From: an uncultured Pelosinus sp. | GTDB lineage: Bacteria > Bacillota > Negativicutes > UMGS1260 | DNA: 64,000 nucleotides | NCBI GenBank assembly: GCA_900550105.1 | Contig: URQW01000005.1 | Span: forward strand, 9,400-73,399 | Reading direction: 5' to 3' | Part shown: one piece after another, positions 16,915 through 25,291 of the stretch | Numbering within the stretch: the first letter of the stretch is position 1 | How the letters are laid out: every line of letters starts with the position of its first letter | The notes under the pieces: generated by a model | Databases searched by the model: none | Told to the model about the DNA's origin: nothing | What the model saw: only the letters and a program-made list of their open reading frames with translations | Translations under genes and position numbers: made by a program

Positions 16915-18002
16915 ATTGACCACCTGCTATCGCCGTATTTATACCATGCTGCGCATGTTCCTTCCACACTGACCATGCAGGCGCCTACAGGACTCTCTGG
17001 TCGACAAACCTGCCGAAACAGCGGACAAGACGGCGGCGTAATTCGCCCCTTCAAGACCTCGCCGCAGCGACAGCCTGCTGGTTCCGCCGCTGTAACTGGC
17101 GGCAAAGGCAGACGATTTCTAATATCAAAGTCCTGATAAGCTTCCCGTAAAGCCAAGCCGGAAAGCGGTACTGAACCAATGCCGCGCCAGATTGCATCGA
17201 CCGGCTCATAGACTGTATCAACAAGCTGGCTGGCCACAGGATTTCCGATTGATTTCACTACGCGTCTATACTCATTTTCCAATCCGGCTTCGCCAGCAGC
17301 AGCCTGACGGGCTAGTTGCGCCACAGCTTGCAGAATATCAAGCGGATCAAATCCAGCAACAACCGCAGGCATATGATACTGCTCCGCTAGAAAATCAAAG
17401 GGTGCAAGACCCGTCACAGCACAAACATGACCTGGCAGTAAAAATCCGTCAATTTTCGTAAGTGGGTCATCTAATAAGGCTTTTAATGCTGGCGGCACCA
17501 GCTTATGAGCTGGTAATACAGCAAAATTTCGCAAATTTTCCTGCTGTGCCGTAACAATGGTAGCCGCTGCTGTTGGTGTTGTTGTCTCAAAGCCGACAGC
17601 TAAAAAAACAACCGTTTTATCTGGTTCTTCTCGGGCAATTTTCAGACTGTCTAAGGGCGAATAAACGATACGAATATCGGCGCCTTGCGCTTTTTCCTGT
17701 AGCAAAGTGCCTAACGATCCCGGCACTTTCAGCATATCGCCAAAAGTTGCGATAATCACATCACTACAGCGACTATAGAGAATCGCTTGATCCATATAAG
17801 CGCTTCCAGTCACGCAGACCGGACAACCTGGACCGCTGACAAGCTCAATATTTTCCGGCAAAAGTTGACGAATTCCCGCTTTAAAAATAGAGACTGTATG
17901 AGTGCCGCAAACTTCCATGAATCTCACTGGCCGATCGAGTAAGGCCAGCTCTGCCGCAATGTTTGCTGCCGCTTGTTTCATTTCCTGGTCAGATGGCTTC
18001 AT
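16911..18002 (-). CDS. hypD: Hydrogenase formation protein HypD
   Basis: An iron-sulfur scaffold on which, with HypC, the Fe(CN)2CO centre of [NiFe] hydrogenase is assembled. The 363-residue protein has the conserved FMEVCGTHT, GPGCPVCVT and GFETT motifs and a Cys-rich C-terminal part (CRCGEVLKG, CPLFRQVC, CMVSVEGTCAAWYKYG) that holds the [4Fe-4S] cluster. It overlaps hypC by 14 bases and hypE by four, so translation is likely coupled. Confidence 0.97.
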   Translation of the reverse strand: MKPSDQEMKQAAANIAAELALLDRPVRFMEVCGTHTVSIFKAGIRQLLPENIELVSGPGCPVCVTGSAYMDQAILYSRCSDVIIATFGDMLKVPGSLGTLLQEKAQGADIRIVYSPLDSLKIAREEPDKTVVFLAVGFETTTPTAAATIVTAQQENLRNFAVLPAHKLVPPALKALLDDPLTKIDGFLLPGHVCAVTGLAPFDFLAEQYHMPAVVAGFDPLDILQAVAQLARQAAAGEAGLENEYRRVVKSIGNPVASQLVDTVYEPVDAIWRGIGSVPLSGLALREAYQDFDIRNRLPLPPVTAAEPAGCRCGEVLKGRITPPSCPLFRQVCRPESPVGACMVSVEGTCAAWYKYGDSRWSI

Positions 18003-18213
18003 GCGCTGCTATCTCCCTAAATAATTCCATGGTTTTTTCGGCCTCTGCCGCATCAATGACCTGAATGGCAAAGCCCGCATGAATCAGTACATAATCGCCA
18101 ATGGCAGCCTCAGGTAGCAACATGAGACTAATTTGACGCGTAACGCCAGTGACATCCACTTCAGCGCTATATTCTTCACGAGACAGAATTTTTCCGGGAA
18201 CTGCTAAACACAT
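17989..18213 (-). CDS. hypC: Hydrogenase assembly chaperone HypC
   Basis: A 74-residue HypC/HupF chaperone. It starts with MCLAVPGKI; the Cys2 exposed after Met removal carries the iron precursor, and the VGDYVLIHAGFAIQ-type motif (here IGDYVLIHAGFAIQVID) is present near the middle. It overlaps hypF upstream and hypD downstream by 10 and 14 bases. There is no hypA, hypB or hydrogenase structural gene in the window. Confidence 0.97.
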   Translation of the reverse strand: MCLAVPGKILSREEYSAEVDVTGVTRQISLMLLPEAAIGDYVLIHAGFAIQVIDAAEAEKTMELFREIAAHEAI

Positions 18214-20480
18214 CCTCGTACCCTCCTCATACCGGCGATGACCGCCTGTCCTAAAGCCAAGCCACCGTCATTCGCCGGAACTTGTTGATTCCAATAAACC
18301 TGAAGTCCTTGAGTCTCTAGTTTCTCAATCATATATTCCAGTAAAAAAATATTTTGAAAGACGCCGCCGCTCAGAGCGACTTTGGTAAGCTTATGATCTC
18401 GGCTGATGGCAATCACCTGATCCACAGCAGCCTGCGCTAAGGTCAATTGAAAGGACGCGGCAAGATCAGCCTGACTTTCTCCTGCCAACAGCCCTTCCGT
18501 TAAGGCCGCCATGGTCGGCAGAAAATCGAGTTCTTTCCTAGTTGAAACGCGATAAGGCAACAATCGGCCCCGCCCCTTCGCGGCTAGCTGCTCTAGTTCC
18601 ACTGCAGCTTGTCCTTCATAGTGTGTCGTAAAACGCAGCCCCAGCAGTGAAGCCGCCATATCGAAAAGGCGTCCAACACTGGAAGTAAGCGGCGCCTGTA
18701 GCTTATTATCAACAGCCTGTAGCACAAGCTCGAAGCCTGACGGCAACGCCTGTACTAGCGCCAGATCTAGCGTCGTAAACGCATCACCATATATTTGCCT
18801 AAGGGCCCATAGACCAAGACGCCAAGGTTCAGCAATCGCTTTGCCGCCGCCAGGCAATGGAATATAAGCAAAATGGGCGACCCGCTGATACTCCGTCAGA
18901 GAGGCGATTAAAAATTCGCCGCCCCAAAGTTTGCCATCAGCGCCATAGCCAGTACCATCAAAAGCGACGCCAATGATTGGTTCATCTAGGCCATGCTCAG
19001 CCATGACACTAGCAATATGGGCATGATGATGCTGTACTGCTGTTTTGGGCCCCGAAAGCGTTGCCACATATTGCGTGGAAAAGTAACGAGGATGAAGATC
19101 ATAGGCGGCTAGCTCCGGCTCCATATGGGTCAAACGCGATAAATGCATAATATTAGCACAATAATGCTGATAGGTCGCTTCATTTTCCAAATCACCAATA
19201 TGAGCGCTCATAAAGGCCTGACGGCCGCGAATCAAACAGAAGGTATTCTTTTGCTCCCCACCGGCGCCTAGCACGGGCGGTAACTCCCAGGCAAGTAACA
19301 GCGGCAAGGGGACATAGCCGCGACTGCGTCTAATAAATGACGGTTTATGCCGCACAAGACGCATCACACTATCATCAACAGGGCGAAAAATCTCCCGATT
19401 ATGAATTAAAAAGAAATCGGCTAGTAGCGCCAATTTTTCCTGGGCGACTGCATCGTCATAAGCCAAAGGTTCTTCGCTTTTATTGCCGCTTGTCATGACT
19501 AAAAGATCGTCTTTGGCTAGCAATAGATAATGAAAAGGTCCATAAGGCAGCATCACGCCAAGATATTCATTGTCAGGCGCTACTAAAGAAGCAAGTATTT
19601 TGCCCGCTTCCGGCCGTTTTTTTAGTAATACAATAGGCCTTGCCCGACTGGTAAGCAAAGCTTCTTCCTCCGAATTAACAAAGCACACTGCTTTCACGGC
19701 AGCAAGACTTCCAGCCATAACCGCCAGCGGTTTTCCTTGACGGAATTTTTTAGCCCGCAGTTTCGCTACAGCCCGTTCCAAGCGAGCATCACAGCATATG
19801 TGATAGCCGCCGATCCCTTTTACGGCTAGCAGCGCCTCCTGCTGCAACAGGGCTCGCGTCTGTTCCCATAAAAGCGCCGATTCGCTAGCCAGCTCCCTGC
19901 CGTGATTATCGGTAAGGCGATAAGTCGGACCACAATCCGGACAGGCATTAGGCTGCGCATGAAAGCGGCGACTGTGCGGATCATCATACTCAGCTTGACA
20001 GCGAGGGCACATGGGAAAATCAGACATCGTCGTCAGGGGCCGATCATAGGGAATATCACGAATAATGGTATAGCGGGGACCGCAGTGCGTACAGTTAATG
20101 AAAGAATAGTGATAACGACGATCTCGCGGATCATTCAGTTCCTGCTCACAAGCGCGGCAAATGGCCACATCTGGTGAAATGAGAGCGATTTTATCGTTTG
20201 TATCCTCTGAGGCCAGGATAGTAAATTCCGTCGCCTTAGTCACAGCAATGTCTTGCACAGTCACTTGCAATAAAATAGCCAGAGGCGGTTTTTCGGTCGT
20301 CAGACTCGTCTTAAAAGCGTCTAAGGACCTTTCGTCTCCCTCGACCTCAATCACTACACCTTGCCCATCATTTTTCACCCAGCCCCCCAAGGCGAAACGC
20401 TGGGCTAAAGAAAAAATAAAGGGGCGGAAACCCACCCCCTGCACAATCCCTTGAACAGTAAGTCGTTGACGTTTCATCAT
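18204..20480 (-). CDS. hypF: Carbamoyltransferase HypF
   Basis: Makes carbamoyl-adenylate from carbamoyl phosphate and passes the carbamoyl group to HypE. The 758-residue protein has all four parts: an acylphosphatase domain (VQGVGFRPF, residues about 5-90), two zinc fingers (CRACEQEL to CPDCGPTY, about 105-190), a YrdC-like domain (about 205-390) and a Kae1-like domain with HHHAHIASVMAEHG and FDGTGYG. AGGAG lies close to tandem ATG codons (20480 and 20477). It is the first gene of hypF-C-D-E-rpoN and begins 48 bp after the SCIFF maturase with no terminator seen between them. Confidence 0.97.
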   Translation of the reverse strand: MMKRQRLTVQGIVQGVGFRPFIFSLAQRFALGGWVKNDGQGVVIEVEGDERSLDAFKTSLTTEKPPLAILLQVTVQDIAVTKATEFTILASEDTNDKIALISPDVAICRACEQELNDPRDRRYHYSFINCTHCGPRYTIIRDIPYDRPLTTMSDFPMCPRCQAEYDDPHSRRFHAQPNACPDCGPTYRLTDNHGRELASESALLWEQTRALLQQEALLAVKGIGGYHICCDARLERAVAKLRAKKFRQGKPLAVMAGSLAAVKAVCFVNSEEEALLTSRARPIVLLKKRPEAGKILASLVAPDNEYLGVMLPYGPFHYLLLAKDDLLVMTSGNKSEEPLAYDDAVAQEKLALLADFFLIHNREIFRPVDDSVMRLVRHKPSFIRRSRGYVPLPLLLAWELPPVLGAGGEQKNTFCLIRGRQAFMSAHIGDLENEATYQHYCANIMHLSRLTHMEPELAAYDLHPRYFSTQYVATLSGPKTAVQHHHAHIASVMAEHGLDEPIIGVAFDGTGYGADGKLWGGEFLIASLTEYQRVAHFAYIPLPGGGKAIAEPWRLGLWALRQIYGDAFTTLDLALVQALPSGFELVLQAVDNKLQAPLTSSVGRLFDMAASLLGLRFTTHYEGQAAVELEQLAAKGRGRLLPYRVSTRKELDFLPTMAALTEGLLAGESQADLAASFQLTLAQAAVDQVIAISRDHKLTKVALSGGVFQNIFLLEYMIEKLETQGLQVYWNQQVPANDGGLALGQAVIAGMRRVRGCV

Positions 20481-20528
20481 TTCTCCTGTGAGGATCGGTT
20501 TAGTATATTATTAAAAATTCACCATCTG

Positions 20529-21893
20529 CTATTTCTTTTCCTGCTCCATAGCCAACTTTGCCTGAATATACAGAGCGCACTCTAGGCGCTTTTTCTGCAG
20601 TTCACAACCGAGTTCATAAGGCTTAGTAATATCATGATGGAAAAGATCCGCATTGGCGTGACAACCGCCGCTGCAGTAAAAGCGGGCCCAGCAATTCGCG
20701 CAAGCCGGTTTATTTAAAACATGAGCCTGTCGGAATTTCAGCGGCAGTTCCTGATTCTGCACGCCCGTAAATACTGTACCGAGCTTGTATTCATCACGGC
20801 CTACGAACTGATGACAAGGATATAAATCTCCGTCTGGCGTAACCGCATAATATTCATGACCAGCGCCACAGCCGCTCAGCCGTTTGGCAACACACGGTCC
20901 ATGGTCAAGATCTACGTTAAAATGGAAAAATTCAAAGCCATTACCAGCAAACTTCCGTTCTAAATAGGCTTTAGCCAATTTTTCATATTCGGCGGCAATC
21001 GCTGGCAGATGTTCTTCGGTCAAACGATAGTCAGCCGATTTTTCCACTACAGGCTCTACTGATAATTCTTTAAAGCCCATGTCGGCCATAGCTAACACAT
21101 CACTGGCAAAATCGAGATTCTTAGCGGTATAAGTGCCCCGCAAATAGTAGTTTTGGTTATTACGCGAAAAAATCGCCTTGGAAATATTGGGCTGTACCTG
21201 AGCAAAACTGCCCTTGCCGCCTGGATAAGGCCGCATAGCGTCATGAACCTCTTCGCGCCCATCCATGCTCAGCACCAAACTAATATTATTTTCATTTAAG
21301 TATTCAATAACGGCATCATTTAATAAGACAGCATTTGTCGTAAGGGTCAGTTTAAAGATTTTGCCTGCTTCTTGCTCGCGTTTACGTACATAAGCGACAA
21401 TCTCTTTAACGACATCAAGATTCATGAGCGGCTCGCCGCCGAAGAAATCAATTTCGCAATGCTTGCGCGTACCGCTATGTTCAATAATAAACTCCACAGC
21501 GCGCTTGCCTACTTCACTTGTCATCATGGTGCGGTTATGGCCGAAATCGCCCGTTCCGGCAAAACAATAGCCGCAGCGCAGATTACAGTCATGGGCGATA
21601 TGGAGACACAACGACTTTACAATTGGCTCTTCGCTAAAAGTAAGCGGCACTGTTAAGTCAGGCGAAAAAAGCTGTTCTGCTGCTTCGAGTTCCTTCAGTT
21701 CAGCCATTACTTCCGTTAATTCAGCGGCATCATAAGTATGAGCCCATTTTTCTAGCACTACAGCTTCATTGGCGCCGTCAAAGTCATCAAGTATATCATA
21801 GACAAGTTGATCGACCACATGAACAATTCCGCTGTTAATATCAAGGACAATATAAAGTCCGTCTAAAGTAAATTTATGAATTCCCTTATGCAT
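20529..21893 (-). CDS. scfB: SCIFF peptide radical SAM maturase
   Basis: A 454-residue radical SAM/SPASM enzyme expected to install Cys-to-Thr thioether (sactionine) links in the neighbouring SCIFF peptide. Residues 1-80 resemble a peptide-binding RRE domain (FTLDGLYIVLDINSG). The SAM cluster motif CNLRCGYC is at about 103-110, followed by FFGGEPL. The SPASM region has CGAG, YPCHQF and the PACANCWARFYCSGGCHAN cluster motif near 395-415. AAAGGAT precedes the ATG. It lies 101 bp downstream of the peptide gene, past an intrinsic terminator. Confidence 0.95.
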   Translation of the reverse strand: MHKGIHKFTLDGLYIVLDINSGIVHVVDQLVYDILDDFDGANEAVVLEKWAHTYDAAELTEVMAELKELEAAEQLFSPDLTVPLTFSEEPIVKSLCLHIAHDCNLRCGYCFAGTGDFGHNRTMMTSEVGKRAVEFIIEHSGTRKHCEIDFFGGEPLMNLDVVKEIVAYVRKREQEAGKIFKLTLTTNAVLLNDAVIEYLNENNISLVLSMDGREEVHDAMRPYPGGKGSFAQVQPNISKAIFSRNNQNYYLRGTYTAKNLDFASDVLAMADMGFKELSVEPVVEKSADYRLTEEHLPAIAAEYEKLAKAYLERKFAGNGFEFFHFNVDLDHGPCVAKRLSGCGAGHEYYAVTPDGDLYPCHQFVGRDEYKLGTVFTGVQNQELPLKFRQAHVLNKPACANCWARFYCSGGCHANADLFHHDITKPYELGCELQKKRLECALYIQAKLAMEQEKK

Positions 21894-21941
21894 AGTACAA
21901 TCCTTTCTTTCTCACACTATTTATAGCAGCCCGAAGGCGTA

Positions 21942-21981
21942 ATAAAAAAAGCAAGCCCCTGCGAAAAAGTCAACAGGGGCT
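21942..21981 (-). terminator. Terminator between the SCIFF peptide gene and its maturase
   Basis: On the minus strand AGCCCCTG pairs with CAGGGGCT around a 12-nt loop, then TGCTTTTTTT follows. It is 13 bp after the SCIFF stop, so most transcripts from the peptide promoter should end here and some read through into the maturase, giving peptide in excess of enzyme. Confidence 0.72.
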
Positions 21982-21994
21982 GGCTGCTAGAAGC

Positions 21995-22135
21995 TTACTT
22001 TTGGCAAACCTGATTGCCAACGGTGCAAGAAGTCTTGCATGCCGACTGGCAGGATGCCTGACATTCGCCGCAGCCGCCGGTATAAACGGTCTTTTTCAAA
22101 GATTCTTTGTTAATTGTAAGAATATGTTTTGCCAT
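21995..22135 (-). CDS. scfA: SCIFF ranthipeptide precursor (six cysteines in forty-five residues)
   Basis: A 46-residue peptide found by translating the gap upstream of the maturase. It begins MAKHILTINKESLKKT and has cysteines at positions 22, 25, 29, 33, 37 and 44 in a GGCGECQASCQSACKTSC-type core, the hallmark of SCIFF peptides that are nearly universal in Clostridia and common in related anaerobes. AAGGAGG lies six bases before the ATG. Its biological role is not known. It is transcribed ahead of its maturase gene. Confidence 0.97.
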   Translation of the reverse strand: MAKHILTINKESLKKTVYTGGCGECQASCQSACKTSCTVGNQVCQK

Positions 22136-22168
22136 TGTAGTCCCTCCTTAACATGGATATTCTTTTTA

Positions 22169-22197
22169 AGTGTACCATAGATCCTTTAGCCGAACAA
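22169..22197 (-). promoter_or_regulatory. Possible promoter of the SCIFF gene
   Basis: On the minus strand TTGTTC is followed after 17 bases by TACACT, about 34 bases before the SCIFF start. The spacing is ideal but each box matches the sigma-A consensus only partly. It would separate SCIFF transcription from the gene at 22200-23288. Confidence 0.35.
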
Positions 22198-22199
22198 GA

Positions 22200-23288
22200 T
22201 TACTTCTTGTCTAGCGCTTTCGTAAGAGAGTCTGGTACAAAGAGCAGACGAATCGGCAGATTGGAAGCGCCGGGCGGTGAAAAAGTAACCCATAGCGACT
22301 TACCGGACTGATACGTGCCGAACAGTTCCGCCGCAGTAATCGTATCAGCGCCAAACACCGGCTGATCTTTCGGAGTCAATACAGGCGGTTGAATCTTAAA
22401 ATCATACTTAATCCCTAAAGCACCGCCATAATCGCCGCCAAGCGGATTTAGATACCCTTTAAAGGTTTGTTTGCCATCAATAGAAGGCATAAATACATGA
22501 TACATGACACCGTAATTGCCATAATTCATCACAGGGCGACCACTCGTCGCATCTGTGCCGATCACATAAGGATCTACTTCATTATCGGCTAGCGTAATTA
22601 CGACGGAACCATCTTGGGGCGGATTGTAGACCGCATTAGGGATAAGCAGCTTATCACGACCAGCAAAGGTACCGCGCAGCGCTGTCTCATCATTCGGCAA
22701 TACTTTTAGCGATTTAATCGTTTCCTGTTTATACTTTTCCGGTACCATAACCGTTTTTACGGTTATGGGTTGATCGACTTTAAAGTCAAAAATACCATTT
22801 ACGAGTTCATCTGGTTTTACCGTCATTTTCTGTAAAGGCTCCCAGAGCAAAGAACTGCCGCCTGCCGGTACCGACACCGTATAAGCTTCATGGCGATCCG
22901 CCAAGTAATCCAGTTGCGCGTCCTTGCCAATTAAACCGTAAGCAAGACCGGGACCGGAGAAACCATAACGATACACATTAATGTTAGCTTCTTTTGTACC
23001 GTGATTTTCAAGTAATACTAAAATCTTTTTCGGCTCTTTCGTACCATTCACATGGTGAAAAAAGAGTCGTACATCGCCATGCACTTTATCTTCGTATAGA
23101 ACGCCATCGGCTGGCGCCGTTTCTGGACTGTCTGATAATAGCAGCGTGCCACCATACTGCGTAGTCGTCAAAGCCCATTCCGGTGAATCGACAAATACTT
23201 TATCAGGTAGCGGGGCTGATGCAGCAAAGCCAGCACTTTGTCCCAAGAGCATTACAGCAGAACTAAGAAGTACTAATAATTTTTTCAT
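22200..23288 (-). CDS. Secreted protein of unknown function
   Basis: A 362-residue protein that I do not recognise. It starts with a clear signal peptide (MKKLLVLLSSAVMLLGQSAG, likely cleaved after FAASA). The rest has no membrane helix and reads as mostly beta-rich, with alternating short hydrophobic strands and several Asn-Tyr-Gly turns (PVMNYGNYGVMYHV), which suggests a beta-sandwich exported across the inner membrane. No catalytic motif stands out. The start ATG overlaps nothing; a divergent metallophosphoesterase begins 82 bp away. The SCIFF gene follows 64 bp downstream, but probably has its own promoter. Confidence 0.75.
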   Translation of the reverse strand: MKKLLVLLSSAVMLLGQSAGFAASAPLPDKVFVDSPEWALTTTQYGGTLLLSDSPETAPADGVLYEDKVHGDVRLFFHHVNGTKEPKKILVLLENHGTKEANINVYRYGFSGPGLAYGLIGKDAQLDYLADRHEAYTVSVPAGGSSLLWEPLQKMTVKPDELVNGIFDFKVDQPITVKTVMVPEKYKQETIKSLKVLPNDETALRGTFAGRDKLLIPNAVYNPPQDGSVVITLADNEVDPYVIGTDATSGRPVMNYGNYGVMYHVFMPSIDGKQTFKGYLNPLGGDYGGALGIKYDFKIQPPVLTPKDQPVFGADTITAAELFGTYQSGKSLWVTFSPPGASNLPIRLLFVPDSLTKALDKK

Positions 23289-23370
23289 GTCTCGTCCCCC
23301 TTATCTCGTTTATTATAGCAAAGGCTCTTCTGTCTGTAAACGGAAGGCATTAGAGCGAAAGGAAGATCGA

Positions 23371-24507
23371 ATGAAAAAAGGAGTCATGCTTTTCTATGGT
23401 TTTTACGCCTTGGCCCACATCTACATAGGCTTTCGTCTCACAGGATTGCTCAAACTGTCCGCTTTGGGCACGGGGCTGCTCTGGGCTACGCTTTTCTTGT
23501 TGTTTTTTGCTTTTCTACTTGGCAGAAAAATCTCTTCATCGGCAAAACTGGCGAATATTTTTCTGAAAACAGGTGCTTATTGGTTCGGCATTTCCTACTA
23601 TTTAGTGCTCTTTCTCCTGCTTGGTGAAGCGCTGTTATTTCTGCATCGCCGCCACCCCTTTCTGCCGCCTGTTTTTCTCGCCACCCCTCGCCTAAGCGCC
23701 TTGTTCTTATTCTGTTTACTAAGCTTGATTCTCCTCTGGGGCGCTTACCAAGCGCGTACGGTAAAAATCCGCTCCTACAAGCTTGCTATCGCTAAACCTG
23801 CCGGTTCTCTTACATCGCTGCACATCGCCTTCGCAGCAGATCTACACTTAGGCAGCATCATTACGAAAAAAGACCTACAGCGCTTTGTGAAATCCCTAGA
23901 AACGTTGCAACCTGACCTCATTTTACTAGCTGGCGACATCATTGACGGCGACGCCTTTACTTGCCGTCCGATGCTGCCGCTATTAAAAAAGCTCCAAGCT
24001 CCCTATGGCATCTATGCTGTATTAGGCAATCATGAGTACCTCAATGGGCAAGTTCAAGAAATTACCGCTTTATTAACGCAAGCTGGAATTCGTGTCTTGC
24101 GCGATGAAATAGTGATCCTCGCCAATAACTTAGTATTGGCGGGACGTGACGATAACACCAGCAAAACCTTTACCGGCAAAGACCGCCTCTCCCTAAACAG
24201 CCTGCTAACAAAGGCCGATCGCCGCCTTCCTATTTTGCTATTAGATCATCAACCGATCGAATTAGACAAAGCCCGGACGGAAGGAGTCGATCTCCATCTG
24301 TCCGGGCATACTCACTACGGTCAATTATTTCCGAATAGCTTGATTACAGGCAAAGTATTTGAAGTCGATTGGGGCTATCGCCAAAAAGAAACTCTGCAAA
24401 TTCTCGTCACCTGCGGCTTCGGAACGTGGGGCCCGCCGCTACGCATTGGCAGCCAGTCAGAAATCATTGATCTTACGATTACTTTTGCCGACCCGATCAT
24501 CCCGTAA
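23371..24507 (+). CDS. Membrane-anchored metallophosphoesterase (YkoQ/YaeI type)
   Basis: A 378-residue protein with about four N-terminal membrane helices (residues 1-135) and a calcineurin-like phosphoesterase domain. The metal motifs are all present: ADLHLG, AGDIIDG, GNHEY, LLDHQP and SGHTHYGQ. Relatives hydrolyse lipid-linked pyrophosphates or act on envelope substrates. The ATG at 23371 follows AAAGGAAG with good spacing; the frame extends upstream to 23146 but that part lies inside the divergent gene. Its 3' end overlaps the convergent deacetylase gene by 11 bases. It is one of the few plus-strand genes. Confidence 0.9.
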   Translation: MKKGVMLFYGFYALAHIYIGFRLTGLLKLSALGTGLLWATLFLLFFAFLLGRKISSSAKLANIFLKTGAYWFGISYYLVLFLLLGEALLFLHRRHPFLPPVFLATPRLSALFLFCLLSLILLWGAYQARTVKIRSYKLAIAKPAGSLTSLHIAFAADLHLGSIITKKDLQRFVKSLETLQPDLILLAGDIIDGDAFTCRPMLPLLKKLQAPYGIYAVLGNHEYLNGQVQEITALLTQAGIRVLRDEIVILANNLVLAGRDDNTSKTFTGKDRLSLNSLLTKADRRLPILLLDHQPIELDKARTEGVDLHLSGHTHYGQLFPNSLITGKVFEVDWGYRQKETLQILVTCGFGTWGPPLRIGSQSEIIDLTITFADPIIP

Positions 24508-25291
24508 AGGGAGTAACGAAGCAGGCCTTCCAAAGGCGCAGCTTGAATTCGAGCAGCCCCCAACGCGGCCGATGCATATTTACTCGTTTTAGCCGATACG
24601 GTTCATCGCCAGCAAGCCAATACCCGGAAACGCCGGAGCAGGCGCCGCGATACCCCGCTTCTTTGAGCAAAGCAAAAGATTCTTGATCATAAGAACCGAA
24701 GGGATAAGCCAAAAATTCTACAGGTCGCCCCAGTTTGGCCTCTAGCGCCGCTTTCGATCCGGCAATTTCCTGCTGTTTTTGCGGCAATGGCGTTTCCGCT
24801 AAGGCTACGTGATTTAACGTGTGCGAACCGATTTCGATGCCGCGCTGTTGCATATCTTTAATTTGATCCCACGTAAGATATTCCTCTTGTCCGATCGAAT
24901 TTACAATGACAAAAACAGTACCGCGAAAGCCCTGCTGTTCCATGAGCGGCAAGGCCGCCGTATAATTATTGGCATACCCATCATCAAAAGACAGCACGAT
25001 CGGCTTGTCTGGCAGTGTCCCCCGCCCAGCCTGAGCTTCAGCCACTTCATGGAGTGAAACCGTATGATAACCGGCCGCTTTAAGATAGGCTAACTGCTCT
25101 GTAAATTCGGACGGTGAAATTCGATAATCTTCCTCTAGATCACTGGGATCATGCTCAGCCACTTCATGATAAGCAATAATCGGCACGCCGCTGTGATAAG
25201 CCACATGCCACTTTGCCAGCAAAATTCCCAAAACAAGTAAACCAACAAGTAAAAGCGCTTTTTGCGGCTTTGACAGAGATTTATTTCTCAT
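24497..25291 (-). CDS. Membrane-anchored polysaccharide deacetylase
   Basis: A 264-residue NodB-homology (CE4) deacetylase with a short cytoplasmic start and one membrane helix (about residues 10-28). The catalytic motifs are visible: YHEV, LSFDDGYANNYT (Asp-Asp with catalytic base and metal ligand), SHTLNH (metal His) and LAYPFGSYD. Such enzymes deacetylate N-acetylglucosamine in cell-wall or surface polysaccharide. Its ATG overlaps the whiA stop as ATGA, so it is probably cotranscribed at the end of rapZ-yvcK-whiA. Confidence 0.92.
   Translation of the reverse strand: MRNKSLSKPQKALLLVGLLVLGILLAKWHVAYHSGVPIIAYHEVAEHDPSDLEEDYRISPSEFTEQLAYLKAAGYHTVSLHEVAEAQAGRGTLPDKPIVLSFDDGYANNYTAALPLMEQQGFRGTVFVIVNSIGQEEYLTWDQIKDMQQRGIEIGSHTLNHVALAETPLPQKQQEIAGSKAALEAKLGRPVEFLAYPFGSYDQESFALLKEAGYRGACSGVSGYWLAGDEPYRLKRVNMHRPRWGLLEFKLRLWKACFVTPFTG

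Noticed and set aside
20481..20528. Sigma-54 promoter before hypF
   Set aside because: No GG-N10-GC element is present in the short gap upstream of hypF.
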